Of a DNA stretch of 64,000 nt, positions 1-13,698 are shown one piece after another (position 1 is the first letter of the stretch; each line of letters begins with the position of its first letter). The DNA lies in contig NC_090982.1 of assembly GCF_040807025.1 (NCBI RefSeq), positions 77,045,931 to 77,109,930 on the forward strand, given 5' to 3'. The notes below the pieces were generated by a model that was not told the origin of the DNA, searched no databases, and was given only the letters and a program-made list of their open reading frames with translations. The translations under genes were made by a program, and so were the position numbers. This stretch comes from Struthio camelus (lineage: Eukaryota > Chordata > Aves > Struthioniformes > Struthionidae).

Positions 1-3000
1 TTCTGTTCTGTTTTACTCAAATTAGGGTGTTTCTGTTCTGGTTCCTAGTAGGTAAATGCAGGACTTCCAGCCCTGGTTCCACTTCTCAATAATTACATTT
101 TTCATTCCTATGTAACTTATCTCAGAGAAAGAAGAAAGGAAGCTTCTGTGAAAGCACATCATTTCTCTGAAATAGCCTCAGAGGATGTGAGGAGTGCCAC
201 ATTTGTGCCATCTGGCGCCTCTTCTTGGAGGTGCTGTTTTTATTTAGGAATGGTGTGATCTGTCTAGCGTGTGCGTCCTCTAGCTCTGTAGCTCCTGAGA
301 CCTACTCCAAGGGCAGTTCAGCGTGGCCAGTTTTCAGCCCCATGGCTAATGGCTGGGACAGGGGAAGGCAGTGTTAAGACTGCATCAAAGGCTTAATGAA
401 TTCCAAAATCATGTGCTCCACGTGATAGCACTAATGCTGCCTTTCAGCAGCCAGCTTGGGATTCTGCTAAAAACACATTTGTCTGATGAGTTCCCAGAGC
501 TTGTTACTGCTCTTTTGGTTCTGTTATCTCCTAGTGCTTCTGCTGCAGCAAGAGTGAGAGGCCGAGGCCAAGGGTCCGCAGGGCTGTGCACCGCCTGGGC
601 ACAACAGCTGTCCGATGTCATTAGCCTGACATCCGGCAGCAGAGTAGAGTACAATGCCGCGGAGGATGCCGTGCTAACAGGCGCCTTGCGCAGGTCGCAG
701 GAGTGCCTGCTCCGTTATTTTTTTACTCACTGTTTTGCTGGTGTTTGCTGAATTCTGTTTTTCTCTGAGAGATTTTTCTCCTCTGTGGAAGCTACAGCTT
801 CAAAAAGATGCTGGTCTGTAGTTTAGCAATATATGCCCAAGGTTTCTCTGCTGTCCTGCAGCAGCACGTGTCCCTGATTCTGTGGTTGTCCATGGTTTGT
901 GTTTAATGGCCTGGGACATTCTGCTCCTGAATGGCTGAGCTCAGTGTGGTATATTTTCCAGGTCTATTCTACTTCCAATTCTTTTATGTGTATATGTTAT
1001 AGTAATGTAGTTCTATGTTCTTTCTAAGCTTTAGTGATTAAAGACCTGAATTTTTAATCCGTGATTAAAAATCAATTTTATGTTCTTGCTGAGTTCACAC
1101 TAATTTGTTAAGCTGTGCACAAGAGCAATTAGCACTTGAAGGAGTCCCTCCGCTGCCTGTCCCCAAGCCAGCATAGCCTGGTTGCTCTTCCTTTGGGTCC
1201 TACTGAAAATGTATCCCTTTTTGTCGGGACTGCTGCCAAAGGAGGTGGTTGATCTTGTTGGATCCGTGTAGGGGTGGAGAGTCTGCTGGTTGAAAAGGGC
1301 TGCCGGGGAGCTGTCTTTATATTTGAATTTGTACCATGATTCCCTAGAGCTTTGGATTGGTAAAGAGAGTCCTCTCTCTCTGCCCTCCCGGTGGGAGCTG
1401 AAAGGTCTGGAGTTTCTTGCTAGGGCAATAACATCAGGCCTGATAAAATGCTGAGGGTCTCCATTGCACTTTAGTGTTGGATGCCTATAATGTCTGTGAA
1501 GGGCAACAGTTGTACATAGCGCCAAGGAGCTCTACTGCTGGAAGAGCTGGATAAATAAGGGCATTAGGTCTTGGCTCTCTAATTGCCTGACTTGATGTCA
1601 CTTAATTTGTTGTTGCTTAGTGTTTTGCAAACTCTTTTCCCCTCTATGCAAATGGGATCTGATGTGTCAGTCAAATAAAATGTTGGAAGACCAATTGTGG
1701 GAGGAAGAAACTACCAGAGTCTGATGTAACCGAAACCACCCTTTCTGTACAGCTGCTATAATAATACCTGCTAGGAAAGATCTTTGCCTAGCAAGTAGGT
1801 CTGTTTAGATGGCCGCCAGAAAAATTGCTCTTGTCAATTCATGGAGTCTTAAGCCCAGAAGAGACCACAAGATTGCTCCTGTGTGCACAGCACAGAGCAT
1901 CTGCCCTACTTCTGCTGCTGTAGCCAGCTGTGTTCCCCACTAGACCCCCACAGATGCCTACTGCGATCACCCAGGCAGTCTCTCTCCACTGTGAGCCCAT
2001 TGGTACAGTGCATGGACTTGCACTCTTGGTGTTTGAGGCTTTTTCCCTTGCTTGGCAGGTCAGGACAGGTAGACGATGGTGCTGTGCAGGGCTGCAGGTT
2101 TTCTCATGCTGCCCCCGATTCTCCCATCTTGCGTTCCTGCCTGGGGCAGCGGCTGTGTTTAACGCAGTATGTCCCAGCCTGCTCTGAGCCCCAGTTCACA
2201 TCAGGTCCACATGAGCTCCTGTTGTCCTTGCTTGCGTGGAGACACATCTCCTCTAGTACCGACAAGGCATCCCCAGGGAGCCTGGTGCCTGCTGTTAGCA
2301 TTCAAAGTGTTGTGGAAACAGTTCGACCCTAGGTTTCCAAGGAGCAGAGTCTCGTGCATGTGTAACAGCAAAATTAATTATATATTTAAATGGCGATATA
2401 GCATAGTTACAGCTCGAGCTGGGTGCCTCCCGAGAGGGACCCAGAACAGAGAAATTCTGGGGTACTTATACCCTTTACAGTGTTATTTCCCTGCCTGACA
2501 GTGAAGGTCTCCTCCAATCTTTTTTACTGAATTGGTGGTCTCTCTTCTTCTGGTTGGTATCTCTCTCCTTCTGACTGGTGTCATTCTCCTTCTGACAGGT
2601 CCTGGCCTACATCCCAGACTGGTTGCCATGTCCTTGTTTCCCACAGCTCCTTATCTTCTCGAAGGTCAATCACAACCCAGGTGCATCCCATTTTGTCTCT
2701 GGCATTCTACTTTGTATCCTCCTTAGGTAGTTCTGTATCTTTATTAGCTGGTTTTAGTCAGTTACATGGTTGAGAGTGTTACGTCATCAGCAACGTTTCT
2801 CGAGTTCATTGGCAGTTCAGCCTTGGGGCCTGCAGGCTTCATCTACTTCAGGCACTTATGCTAAGCAAGAGTCAGACTTAGGCTAAGCTGAAGCTAAGTT
2901 AGCTACAATTTCCTTCTCTAACAGTGCTGAAGCTAAATAAGTTACGATTTCCTTCTCTAACAGAAGCAAGGGATGCTTGATCTGGAGCACGTTGGCAACC

Positions 3001-6000
3001 AGCATCAAGCCTTGCTGCTGTCCTCTGATGAAACTGAATGTTTTATGAAGGGTTTCAGGCAAGAAAGCACAGGGAAAATACAGCTTGGAGAGCTGTAGGG
3101 ACACACCAGCTCCTATACGAGCATCCTAGGAACTCTCCTAGGGCGCTCTGCCGGCAGCATCAGCTTCCTCCTGCATCGTGTGTGCTGGAGTCAGCGTGCT
3201 CGGCTTGCTGGCCATGCAGTGCCTGCTCTGGCCACCACCAGCCTTAGCTACTTGGAGAGGTTGTACAGGGCTCAAGTACAGAACATCAGGGCTATTGCAG
3301 GGGCTTGTGCAGCCCCACAACAAGGCCCTGGGGCAGGTTTTGGGCAGTCCCGGCTGGTCTCTGCTGTGATGGTGGGGTGTTGTAGGTGTCCCCAGGCTGA
3401 GCTCTGTGGAGGCCCCCTGCCTCCACCAGGGAGTCCCAAGCCGAGCTCTGCAGCTCTAGGACACCGCAAAGCCCTCGTGCCCAGGGAACTCTCTCTGCAG
3501 CTCAGGGTTAGTGCTGCCGAGTAACGTCCCTTCTGTCTTGCGCTCCTGCCAGCCAAAAGGCATGGATTAAGGCAGTGAAGGGACCTGATGCATGTGATAT
3601 CAAGGCCCTGCCAGGAAACCTGGGAAACAAAATGATTTTGCCACAGCAGCTTGGCTGGGCAATCCTTCCCTGTATGCCAGCACTGAATGCCGATCTTAAC
3701 CCCCAGGAAACTCTAGAGGAGAGCAGGAAGGGACAGAACCAGATGAGGAAAAACAGTAATTAACTAATAAATGCTCTGGCCAAGCGAGACAACCCCATCC
3801 CCACTTCTGAGTGTCCTAAGCTGCGAGTAGGAGTGACACTAGGCATACAGGGCTCATACGCTTCCCGGGTGCCCTGCACCCTGTGTCCTGCTCCGGTTGC
3901 TGTCTAAACTCTGGACAGTCCCTCCATCCTGTTTGAGGAAGGTGCTGTTCAGAGGTTGCCCAAGGGCTTCTCCGGGAGATGCAGATGTCTTTGCTGTCGG
4001 CACCACACTTCTGTGAGGCTTTTCTCCCTGCTTTCCACCATCTCAGCTCATATTGTGCTGTTGATCACGTCCACCCCAACATCCCGCTGGCATAGTTATC
4101 TGTGGGTTTTATCGACTAACAATGCGTGCAATGTTATTGCACTAAAAAGAAAACAAAGCTTAATCCATTTTAAATTAAAACAGTGCCCCAGTGTCATGCA
4201 ACCAATGTAAATAATGGTCTGGCTCTGCAGCTCTGCCTGCTCTCCAAAGGGTTCGCCCCAGAGGCACTGGGCTGCCCGCTCTACTCCCAGCAGATGTCAG
4301 CTGCAGGCATCGGGCTGGTTTGCACAGGTCTCTCTTGCTCAGAGCCTTTGGGCTCTCCTGTATCTTAAAGAGCTGTGTCACTTTGGGTGACAGGCAAAGC
4401 ATTGCCATGTGCCAGAAATTAGCAGAAGACAGAAAACAGAGAAGGCGGAAATATCTGGGTTCTTCTCGTTGTGACATAAAGCTGTTAGAGAGCCTTGGCC
4501 AGGTCTGTCCTGGATGTTATAGTCTCCAACGATCTGAAGAAGAGGTCAGCAGGGGTACAACATTTGCAAAGCAGGGGACTGGTCTTTTTGGCTCGAGAGA
4601 TCATATTTTGGTTATGCCCTTAGAACTAAGAAATTAGTTTCTGTAATGGCTTCTCCTAGTAGCCTTTGACATCTAGCAGTATTACAGAGCCCGCTCAGCA
4701 GGCAAGGCTGATGCTGGCGTGGTGCTGTCTTGCAGGAGCTCTTTCCCAGGCCTTCTCAGGAGTGATTTTGATTCCTGCTGGTTGGAGCATGGATATTTCT
4801 TTCTGGCATTGTGCAGGGGAGACACACGAGGGTGCCCCTCGTGGGGGAGTGTGGCAGGCGGGTAGGGCTTTGGGGCCACGATCAGCAGGCTCTGTTCCCG
4901 TCCCGCCTGCAGTAAGGCAAAACAAGGGAAGTTTCATCCCATTGTGCAGGGAGACAGTCCAGGCCCCAGCGACTTCACTGGGCTGGGCAGAGCCGTTCAA
5001 CTTGTTTGATTTATAGCTCTTTTATGTTTGCACTATTGTGCAGCAGTCACGGGTGTGGGCTTCACCCAGCAACAGCCTCGTTGCAGCAAGTCTTGCCAGT
5101 GGGAGCTTTGGCTGTAAATCGCTCTGAGATCCTCGCCTGTCTGCTCTTCCGCTGCTTGCCGCTGCACGCAGGAGGGCCTGGCACTCCAGGCACTGGCCGG
5201 GGAAGATCAAGGCCAGCATGAGCTGGCGGGACTTGAGACCCTTTACCTTTATAGGCCTGACTCAGGCAATTAGGCCAGGTAGTAACAAGTAAAAGCTCTT
5301 TTGTTTGTTCGCTCCATCCCTCTGCATCTGATCAGTGCCCTTCTAGGAGAGATACAGCCTCTGTGCTGTGGCTGCAGCCGGTGCTAATGCATCCTGGCTG
5401 GAAGCACTCTGTGGGAAGGGGCCACAAGGAGGATGGGTGCTGGGTGGCAGGCTGGAGCTGAGCACCCCGTGGGGCCTGGGCTGGGTCAGAGTAGTGCGCT
5501 GTTTTGGGAAAAGCCAGTTTTGTGTATGGCCTCAAGCCCCATCACGTCTCTGCTGCTCTCTGACTGTGCACTTGGCTCTCATCCCCGATGTCACAATCCT
5601 GCACACATCATTTGTGAAACTGACTTCCTTTTGCTCAGCCTGTCGCCCAGCTCATCGCTGAAGATGAGCAGAGATGAAGCAGTACTGGATCTCCTGCAAC
5701 CCTGTGGTACTCTGACTTGCTACGCATTAAAGGGACCTCTTCTGTTCTGTGTGCCGTCTTGCACGCATGCTGCACTGCGGCCTGGCTTCACTTCCTCTGG
5801 AGAGTTTTTACTACAGGAGGGCTGAACTTTTATCTCCCCTTGCGAAGTGGCCTGCCTGGTGACTGTCAGGAGCCACTGGTGGGAATGGGGGCTCTGCAGA
5901 GAATGATTCTAGGTGGGGAAAATCTGTGTTTTGGAGGTTAATACAAGAGCCCTCTGGCAAAACTCCAACTGTGTTCAGAGCTGGCAAAGTGATATACTTA

Positions 6001-6429
6001 ACTGTGAGGCCTGAGTGGCCTGGATCTCTTTGAAAACATGGCCTTGTGAAAGCCAAATACATGCATGCAGACATATGGCAAGTCAGGCTCAGGGAATGAG
6101 GAACTTTTTTCCTGGAAATCCGTGTGCTGGAAAATGAACTTGGATCCTAAAAGCAGAATGGTCTGAATTCCTACCAGGATTCTGTGCCACAAGGAGCTAA
6201 TGCTTTTCCAGCCAAGGATCCTGGTTAAGTAGGGAGAGCAAAGGGATTCTGCCTCTGCGTGCAGTTTTGGTAAGCCTGAAACTGCCATAAAGGGTCCTGT
6301 TCTGGTGTTCACATTTTAAAAATAACTTTAATGGAAAGTTGGAGAGGGCACAGGAAAAAAATTACAGATTCCTCTAAGGCTGGGAAAATGCTCAACAGTG
6401 AGCAATTTAAAGGGTAAATGAAGATTTCA

Positions 6430-6700
6430 TTAGTCTATTGAGGTGGCTATTGAGGGGTGCTTTGGTTAGGATATGGGAGAATATACTGGTACTGTTCAGG
6501 GTCTTAAACTGGCAGAAAGACAGAATGAAGACCAAGGGCTCGATCTTATGGTTAGACAAATTGAAAACAGGTATGGAGCACATCATTTTAAAACTGAGGG
6601 AGACTACCCACTGGAGTAAATCCCTAAGGGAAACCTAAGGCTCCTTAAGTTTTGGGGACTCTTGTCATTTGAAGGTTTCCTATCAACCTTTACTTCCCAG
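6430..6700 (+). repeat. Probable CR1-type retrotransposon relic (3' part)
   Basis: The stretch containing 'actgagggagactaccca' followed by 'ctggagtaaatccctaagg' has the layout of the 3' portion of old CR1 elements, where a short acidic stretch precedes the 'ctggaacaaattgccaaggg' motif. It is heavily decayed and has no usable frame. The call rests on remembered family sequence, so the boundaries are approximate. Confidence 0.4.
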
Positions 6701-8269
6701 AAGAGATGTTTTAATCACACACAAGCTTCTGGGCTCAGTACAAGGAGGGACTGTGCAAAGCGATGCATAGCCAAGCGGAGTACTTTAGTGAGTCTTTTTG
6801 CAGGTCTAAGGCTACAACCCCAAACTGCTCTGCTTGTTCTGCCGCAGGTGGACCCTACCCCTTACCCAGAAACCTCCTAATTCATTTATTCCGGTGTCAG
6901 ACATTACGACCCTTTCACAAGCATTCAGGGTTGGTATTTTTAATTTGCTGTCCCATTAATTCCCTTTCCTTTAAGTATCTGACTTGTGGTCCTATGGCCC
7001 TAATTGAGGCTTCCTTACCCCATTTCCCTTCTTGAAGAAGCTCTTTAGAAAGTAAAAGCCACCACATAGGACAAAGTATCCAGATGCCGGTGATCTGTCT
7101 GAGTAGCTCTAACCAGCCCTGATCATCTCCTTCAAAGTAGTGAATCATGCTTGGTTTCTAGGGGTATGGAGTTCACAGTTCTGGGGAAATGTGTACCAGG
7201 AAGTGTTTCACAACTTTCTGTAAATTACAGGCAAGATCTCCTTCTCTGCTCATTTTGTATGCACTGAGACATCATTTCTCTTTCCCTAGAGCCAGCTCAC
7301 GTTGGGCTAATAGAAGCAGGAGCAGTCTGTTAGTTCCCTGTGACTATAAAAAACGCTCCAGGTTTGCTAATGGCTCCTCACCAAAGTCACTTGCACCAGC
7401 CACTGCTTAACCATCCCTCTTCACAGCTGTTCACTCAGTTGAAACATCCAGGGAACTGACAAGAGTCAGTAACATTGCTTCTCAGGTGTGGGGAAATTAT
7501 TGTACAAAAGCTGGTTACACCTTATATTGAACAATGAAAATTAAATTAAATAAATCAAAAGGTTAAAAAAAAAGTTTGCAACTAAGATTATTAATTTCAA
7601 GGACAGCAGTTAGAGAAACAAATTAAGGAAACTAGCTAATGAAGCCACCTGGATTGAGAAGCATCAGGACATGGATATAGAGTGGCATAGATTTCTTCAG
7701 TTCACTTGGTACAAAAGCTGTCTGAAGCTGTCTTTTGAATAATGTTTAAGCTGCAGTCCTCAGGGGTTGTGTAACTGCACTGAATGACAGTGAGAAAGAG
7801 CAAAGAATCTGCTGGCAGTAGGAAAAAAGGGTGGATCAGCAGAGGATGTTGTGGCTTGGAGGTGAGGATGTGCATGGAAAACCTGGGAACTCTTCAAAGT
7901 CAAGATCCTGTAGAGAAAACTATAATACACCACAAAAGGGTCTGCACTGATATTTGAAATGGGAGGGGAGAACAAGAGAGGGGAGGTGGCCACTGTATAA
8001 AGATTAAGAACTAAACTTTAGGTGTGACTCCACAACTGAAGGAATATTTGCCTCCATGTTGTTAAATGCAGGAACAGAGGTGGAGAGCCCAACAAAAAGC
8101 AAGTGTAACAACATACCACCCCAGCTAGAACAAAGCTCAGAGATTAATGCATTCAAATTGCTTGGAGTTCATAATCTCTTCCCCCGAGAGCTGAAAGAAC
8201 CGACAATCACCTTGCAGGTCTGGTTGGAAGTGGTGCCACGCAACCAGAGAATAACAGCTGTACCTCACT

Positions 8270-9240
8270 TTCAGTGGAGAAAATAGATTTGGAAATCTTT
8301 AGGTCTATTAAACTGATCGCAAAATTAGGCAAGCTTTTAGAACAGATTCTGAAGGAAACTAATAGCATAAACGGGCAGAAGGATAAAATGGAATGCATAT
8401 TTGCTAAAATGATATTTTATCAAACTAATCTAATGTCTTTCTGGACAAAGGAGGTGTTGTGGGTTAACTTTACCAGGATTTCAATGAGTTATTCAATATA
8501 ATTTCAGGTATGAATATTTATTAGAGTGAAGAGGATAAGGACTGTGAAGTAAAGAAAAGATGTAATAAAACAGGGGAAAAGAACAAGTTATCTAAAAAAA
8601 AAAAAAAGAGTTACTGGGCAGTAAAGATATAACTGAAGTTCCTCAAAGATTGGTTTTAAGACCCACCTTCATATATAGTGTCATTAGGGACCTTCACAAA
8701 GTGCAAGAAAGTGCCAATGGCATGAAGCTAGGAGTCACTGTCTTTACAAATGAACATCAAGCCACGCACAGGAAAGCTGCAGGATTGCAAAGACCGTCAG
8801 CAACAGGATGAAACCTCCTATTTCCAAGTGTTGCTGAGCTGCTGATGAGAGCTGCTGGTATAAACTGGTGTAAGAAAATGAAAAAGAAGGAGCAGGCAGA
8901 CCATTTGATTGTATGCTTATTATGAGCAATTTCGTATGTAAAGGGAGAAGTATTCATCATACAGATTAAATGTATACTTTAGCTTGCATATGTTCAGAAA
9001 AGATTAATTAAAATTTGAAGAGGTGCAAAGAGTGAATGTGATCAGAGGAAGAATGGGGCATTAATTTTCTGGTAAGCTAAGCTCCTTATGACTTCTCTTT
9101 AACCTTTCAAAACACAGTTTGAGAAGGGATAGAGTTGCTGTCTATAAATACATCAGGGGGAATAGATGTTACCAAAAGGGCAGCCTCACACAGGAACAAA
9201 TGAATTCACTTTGATGGAAAAAATCAAAGCAGGTTCATAA
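8270..9240 (+). repeat. Decayed CR1-type element, 3' half
   Basis: Landmarks occur in the order expected for the reverse transcriptase end of an old CR1: 'caaactaatctaatgtctt', 'ttaactttaccaggatttca' (from LDFSKAF), 'gaagttcctcaaagattggt' (from GVPQGSVL), then near 9,150 'ctgtctataaatacatcagg' (from VYKYI). Stops and indels break every frame. The copy is much older than the CR1 at 19.0 kb. Confidence 0.55.
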
Positions 9241-12200
9241 ACACTGAGGTTTTAGAATAAACCCAGGGGAATACAGGGCAGGCAGGGGACCTCTGCTTTT
9301 CATATATGGCTTGATCAAGTTATGAGGGAGACCGTGTAGTTGCTCCTTAATAGCCAGGGGATTAGACTGAATGCCCAGACAGGTGCTGTCAGCCCTAATT
9401 TGCACATTTCTATAGCTGAAATCTTGTTCTCTTTGCTGCAACTTAGGAGACGGACTTATTCACTGCTTGAGAGAGATCATAGTGCAGCTCAGTGCTCTTG
9501 GAAGTGCCAGCTCCAAGTCTCCACAGCGTTTTTCCGTCCCGCTAGGATATTCTGCTGTGGTTGGGGTTTGCCAGCAGCTGTTGGGGAGGTTGCTGGCTTA
9601 CTTGGGACAAACTGACCCAGGGGTCCAGAGGCTCTTATGCAGATCTCACCTGAAGTCAGACTTTCTAGTTTCCAGAAGTTTTGTTATTGTGAAACACAGA
9701 TTTGGAAAGTTAATCTCACAAAAGTAAAATAAAATGAAATAAACAAGTTCAGTTTCTCATTACTCAAAATTTTTAGTTTTCCCTGAGAGGTAATAATAAA
9801 AGTTCATATATTATACATTAAAATTGTATATACAAACATATAAATGTATATTTTTAAGCAATCCCTTCTGGAGCTGCTAGCATGCGTAGCTCCAAAGCAG
9901 CTGCCATGCTTTCCTGCTAACTTTCCAGACTCTGTGATTGAAAATATTTTTACTAGAGCACTCATTCATTGCTGATCCTTGGAAGCATCTCTGCAGGTAG
10001 CTTAGCTGCTGTCAATTATTGTTTTAACAACATACATAACAGTGGTCACCAGGCTGTTCCTGTTATGATGGCAGGTCTGCACCTTCCCATTTTCAAAAGG
10101 CTGACCTCTGCACTGGCTTTCTGAAGCTGGATTTCTGCATAAAAGCTGCTTTTTAAAGCTTGAGCAAAATCTCTTGGGCCTGCTTGTCTTTTGGACGGTT
10201 AAAAAAAAACCCTATACAGATGAAAGCAAAAACAATTGGAGGGAGACTTTTCATGTAATCTCCGCAAGTGCAAAGCAAAGTCTATCATCACCTTGGAAGA
10301 AAGATTATTATTTAGACAATTCTAACCAGCTCTCAGATAATAACTAACTACAAACGACAGATGTTGGTGCCTGGGATTCACCTCAGGGAATGGCGTGGAC
10401 CAGTCAGATTTCATCTGGAAATCATCCAGTGAACTTGTGAATAGGTGCAGCAACAGCACGAATGAACTACTGCCCACTGCCATCATGTTAAAAGTAACAG
10501 ACAATAAGCCTACACAAGAGCTCAGGAATTCATTAAGAATGTCCCGTGGGAAAGGATTACTACTATAAATTTGAATCAGGCGATGTCCTAAGGTTCTTCT
10601 AGACATCCAAGCCTTTCCTTAGCATGACTTCATTTTCCTGGGAATAAAGTCATTTTCCTCAGAATAAATCCTTTTACAAGCATTTAGAGGTCGTCCTTCA
10701 CCACAGCAGTGAGGCACCGTTTGCAGAAAGCCAAAACAAGACCGGCGAGCGTTTCCAAAAGCACGTCCACTCTGGCACAGCCCAGGGCATGTTATGCTGC
10801 TGGAGATAGCTAGAGTGACCCAGCCACCTGGCAGAGTAGGCAGCAGCTCATCGCTGCTGTGGAGAAGAGCATCACACTGGCACTTCCACTGCGTTTTCCT
10901 ACTAGGGGGAAGGGGTTCTTGCTGACTGTTCCCCTCTGAAACAAAGCAAAAAAAAGTCTGAACAAAGAGACAAAGGGACACTTTCCTTGTGGGTCACGAT
11001 ACCTGCTCCTGCTGGCCTTAGGAAGAGTCATGAAGTTCCTGCTCTGGGGGGTCAAACAAGCTCCCTGGTGTGTGGGTGCTTTGTGCCGCAGACCGGACCT
11101 GTGCTGAGCAGAGGTCTGATGCTGTGTATCTCAAGATGCCTCCTAGCAGGGAAGGGCACAACGCTTGGAGAGCCCTGAACCCAGTTGCCCAGATCGCTAA
11201 CAGAGAAGCCCAGGGAAGACCTTTTGGTAAGGATACTGCGTTGCTGTGAGCCCTGAAAAGGAGGGCAAATGCTGTGCTCTTCCCCTTGCCCTGCAAGCTA
11301 GTGGAATAGGGCTGAGAGCCGGACTCCCAGCGTTCCCCAAAGACACACGCAGACAAAGTGACCTGATCATGGAGTTACCTTTTACTCTAACAATGTCTTC
11401 AGCTGCCACATGTCATCTCCACAAAAAGCTGACAGAGTGTTAGAGATCATAGGTGGAAAGAAGACGCACAAGCAATTACTGCTTCTGTGATATGACACGT
11501 GCAGCTTCAGGAAGAGTAATGAAGAGGGAGGACAATGAAACCTAAGAAAGATGAGGCAGTAAAGATGCTAACTCCATTACTATTCCATTTGCACAGAGTC
11601 AAAGCAGGGAACTGTCTAGGGAAACAAACAGAAAGGATGCAGCCAGGCACAAGGTGGGAAGTGCTTGTCCTGAAAAAGGAAGAGACTGAGCTTGTCCTTC
11701 ATCCACTACATCCAGCCTTCTCCTATGCATTCAGACTGACACATACTACAATGACCATTAACAAGATAAACTCTGGGAGTGTGAGATGAAAGAGAGTTTG
11801 AATGTTATGGTTTGTTTTTCCCTGCAGCCTCGTTTCCTTGAGCTTTGGTAAATGAATGTCTTCCTATTTGATGATTAAGCTTATCTGGTGTTGGGAGGAA
11901 CAAGGTGAATCAGGATAAAATCTGTAATTTGGGAGTGCAATGATCGTACCTGCAGGTCATCTCAGCTGACAGGGCTGGCTGGAGAGATTAGATACTAGTG
12001 AATGCACCATGGAGGGCACAAGCCCACGGTGCCAGGTTGCAAAGGATCAGCGCAGCGGCTTGTGTTCCTAACAGTCAGCTTTTCAGGAGGAGGTTCCCCC
12101 TGCTAGGCACAAAATCCAGACGCAGGCCCAGCAAGAGCTCCTCTACCTCCCCAAACAGGTCTTGAGCCCTGCGGCAGTGATGGCAGTGGCAAGGCTGTGG

Positions 12201-12949
12201 ACTGCGACTGTACCCACAAGGGCTACTCTGAGCACATTCATAAAGGAAGGTGCCAGGATGGGAGACAGCTGGGCAAACTGTGCTGGAGGCAGATGTTGGG
12301 GTTAGCAGAGGGGCAGGGGCCGTGGGGTCACAGCACAGAGCTGGCAAGCCAGGAACAAGGAGACCATTAACTTTTCTGATCTCTTTTTGAAGGTGTCCTT
12401 TCTGCACACGTGTACGTTTGATCTCTGGGAATCACAGCATCTTGTGGCAAGGAGTTCCCCCATTGCCTTCAGCAAAGCATGAAAAACTACTGTCTCTCGT
12501 TAGCGTCAAAGCTCCTGGTGGTTTCGGTTGATTGTGCTGTTAATTCTGCTATCCTGAGAGGGAATGAATGCTCATTTCCTGTTCACCTTTCCTGTATAAG
12601 TCACAATGCTGTAGCCACAGGCATCACTTACCAAGCTGGGCAGCCATACATGCTTTATACTCTTGCCTGGCACAGAAACCGTTCTTGCCCCCAAACACCC
12701 CTGTTGTCCCTGTGTGGGCTGTTTCTAGTTCTATCCCTTTTGTGATGGGTGGAACAGAACTGCAGGCAAAAACTGAGAGGAGGTTTCACCACAGATTTAT
12801 ACAACAGCAGGATGGGTTTTTGTTCTGTTCTCTGTTCCTTTGTTGATGATCCCTGATGGTCACTTCACTTTTTCCTTGCTGAGAAGTGAGCTGACATCTC
12901 CCCAGTGACTCTCTAATCTCTTTTGTGAGTGGCAAAATCTAATTTAAAG

Positions 12950-13290
12950 TCCATCCTTGTGCAGTGCATCCTCACTTCTGCCATCTGTGCATTACTGTGC
13001 ATTTACCAACATGGACCACAGTTTGCTGTTGATCCGCCCAGTCCCTCAGTACCATTATTGCCCCCTCGAACCTCTCAAGGCAACTTTAATTGGTGATTAT
13101 CCTAAATTAGAAGATCAGTAACTTCTGTCCCGTCCCTGCTCACACGCTTTTCCAGACCATTTATAAAAATGCTAAAAAAATCCAAGCCCTAGCCCAGACA
13201 TCATTGGTACCTTCCTCCACCTTAAAATCTGACCATTAATCCTACCTTTGACTTCCTATCTTCTTGCCTCTTATTAACCACGCGGAGAAA
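12950..13290 (-). repeat. Probable ancient non-LTR relic, antisense
   Basis: The segment around 13,150-13,290 ('ccagaccatttataaaaatg', later 'ctgaccattaatcctacctt' and 'ttcctatcttcttgcctctt') resembles the antisense of an old CR1/L3-like reverse transcriptase segment common in amniote genomes. No coding capacity remains. Family assignment is tentative. Confidence 0.35.
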
Positions 13291-13698
13291 GACAAAGGAA
13301 TGTATTATAGGATGAAATGGATTAAGGAAAAAAGAAAGCCCTGGCTTCTCGCTTGCCTCCTTCCACCCCTGAGGCTCAGACTGAGTGTAAGCAGTAGGTT
13401 ACCTGCCCCACAGCTAGGAGATCTGGCCAACTGAGCAGCGAACGCGTTGAGCCAGGCACCCTGGCACCAGCGCACCAGTTTGCTCTCCAGCTTCCCATCC
13501 CACCGCTCGGCCGTGCCAGCTCTTCTGGCTTCTGCTTTGGCTTTTGCTCCACAGGGGAGGCAGCAGGACCCTGAACTTTCTGTCAAGGGGCAAAACGAAG
13601 TTTGAAAGGAGGTTTGCTGAGGGTTGCAGACCCCCACCCTCAGGGAGGAGATGCAACCCTTACAGGCAATCCCCAGGGAACAGTCTCCCATCCCACAG

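Larger units (their letters stand above)
1..13690. other. Gene-free, AT-richer intergenic region upstream of CA9
   Basis: I find no exon here that I can support: the open frames are short, unspliced and resemble no protein I recognise. The DNA is clearly richer in A+T than the rest of the window and carries decayed non-LTR retrotransposon relics, listed separately. In human the gene beyond CA9 on this side is ARHGEF39; I do not recognise it here. Confidence 0.6.

Noticed and set aside
371-751. 126-codon frame at the left edge
   Set aside because: No homology recognised, no splice support, and low-complexity composition.
1-13690. RMRP RNA or ARHGEF39 exons expected left of CA9 by human synteny
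   Set aside because: I looked for recognisable RNA or RhoGEF-domain sequence and found none; they may lie outside the window.
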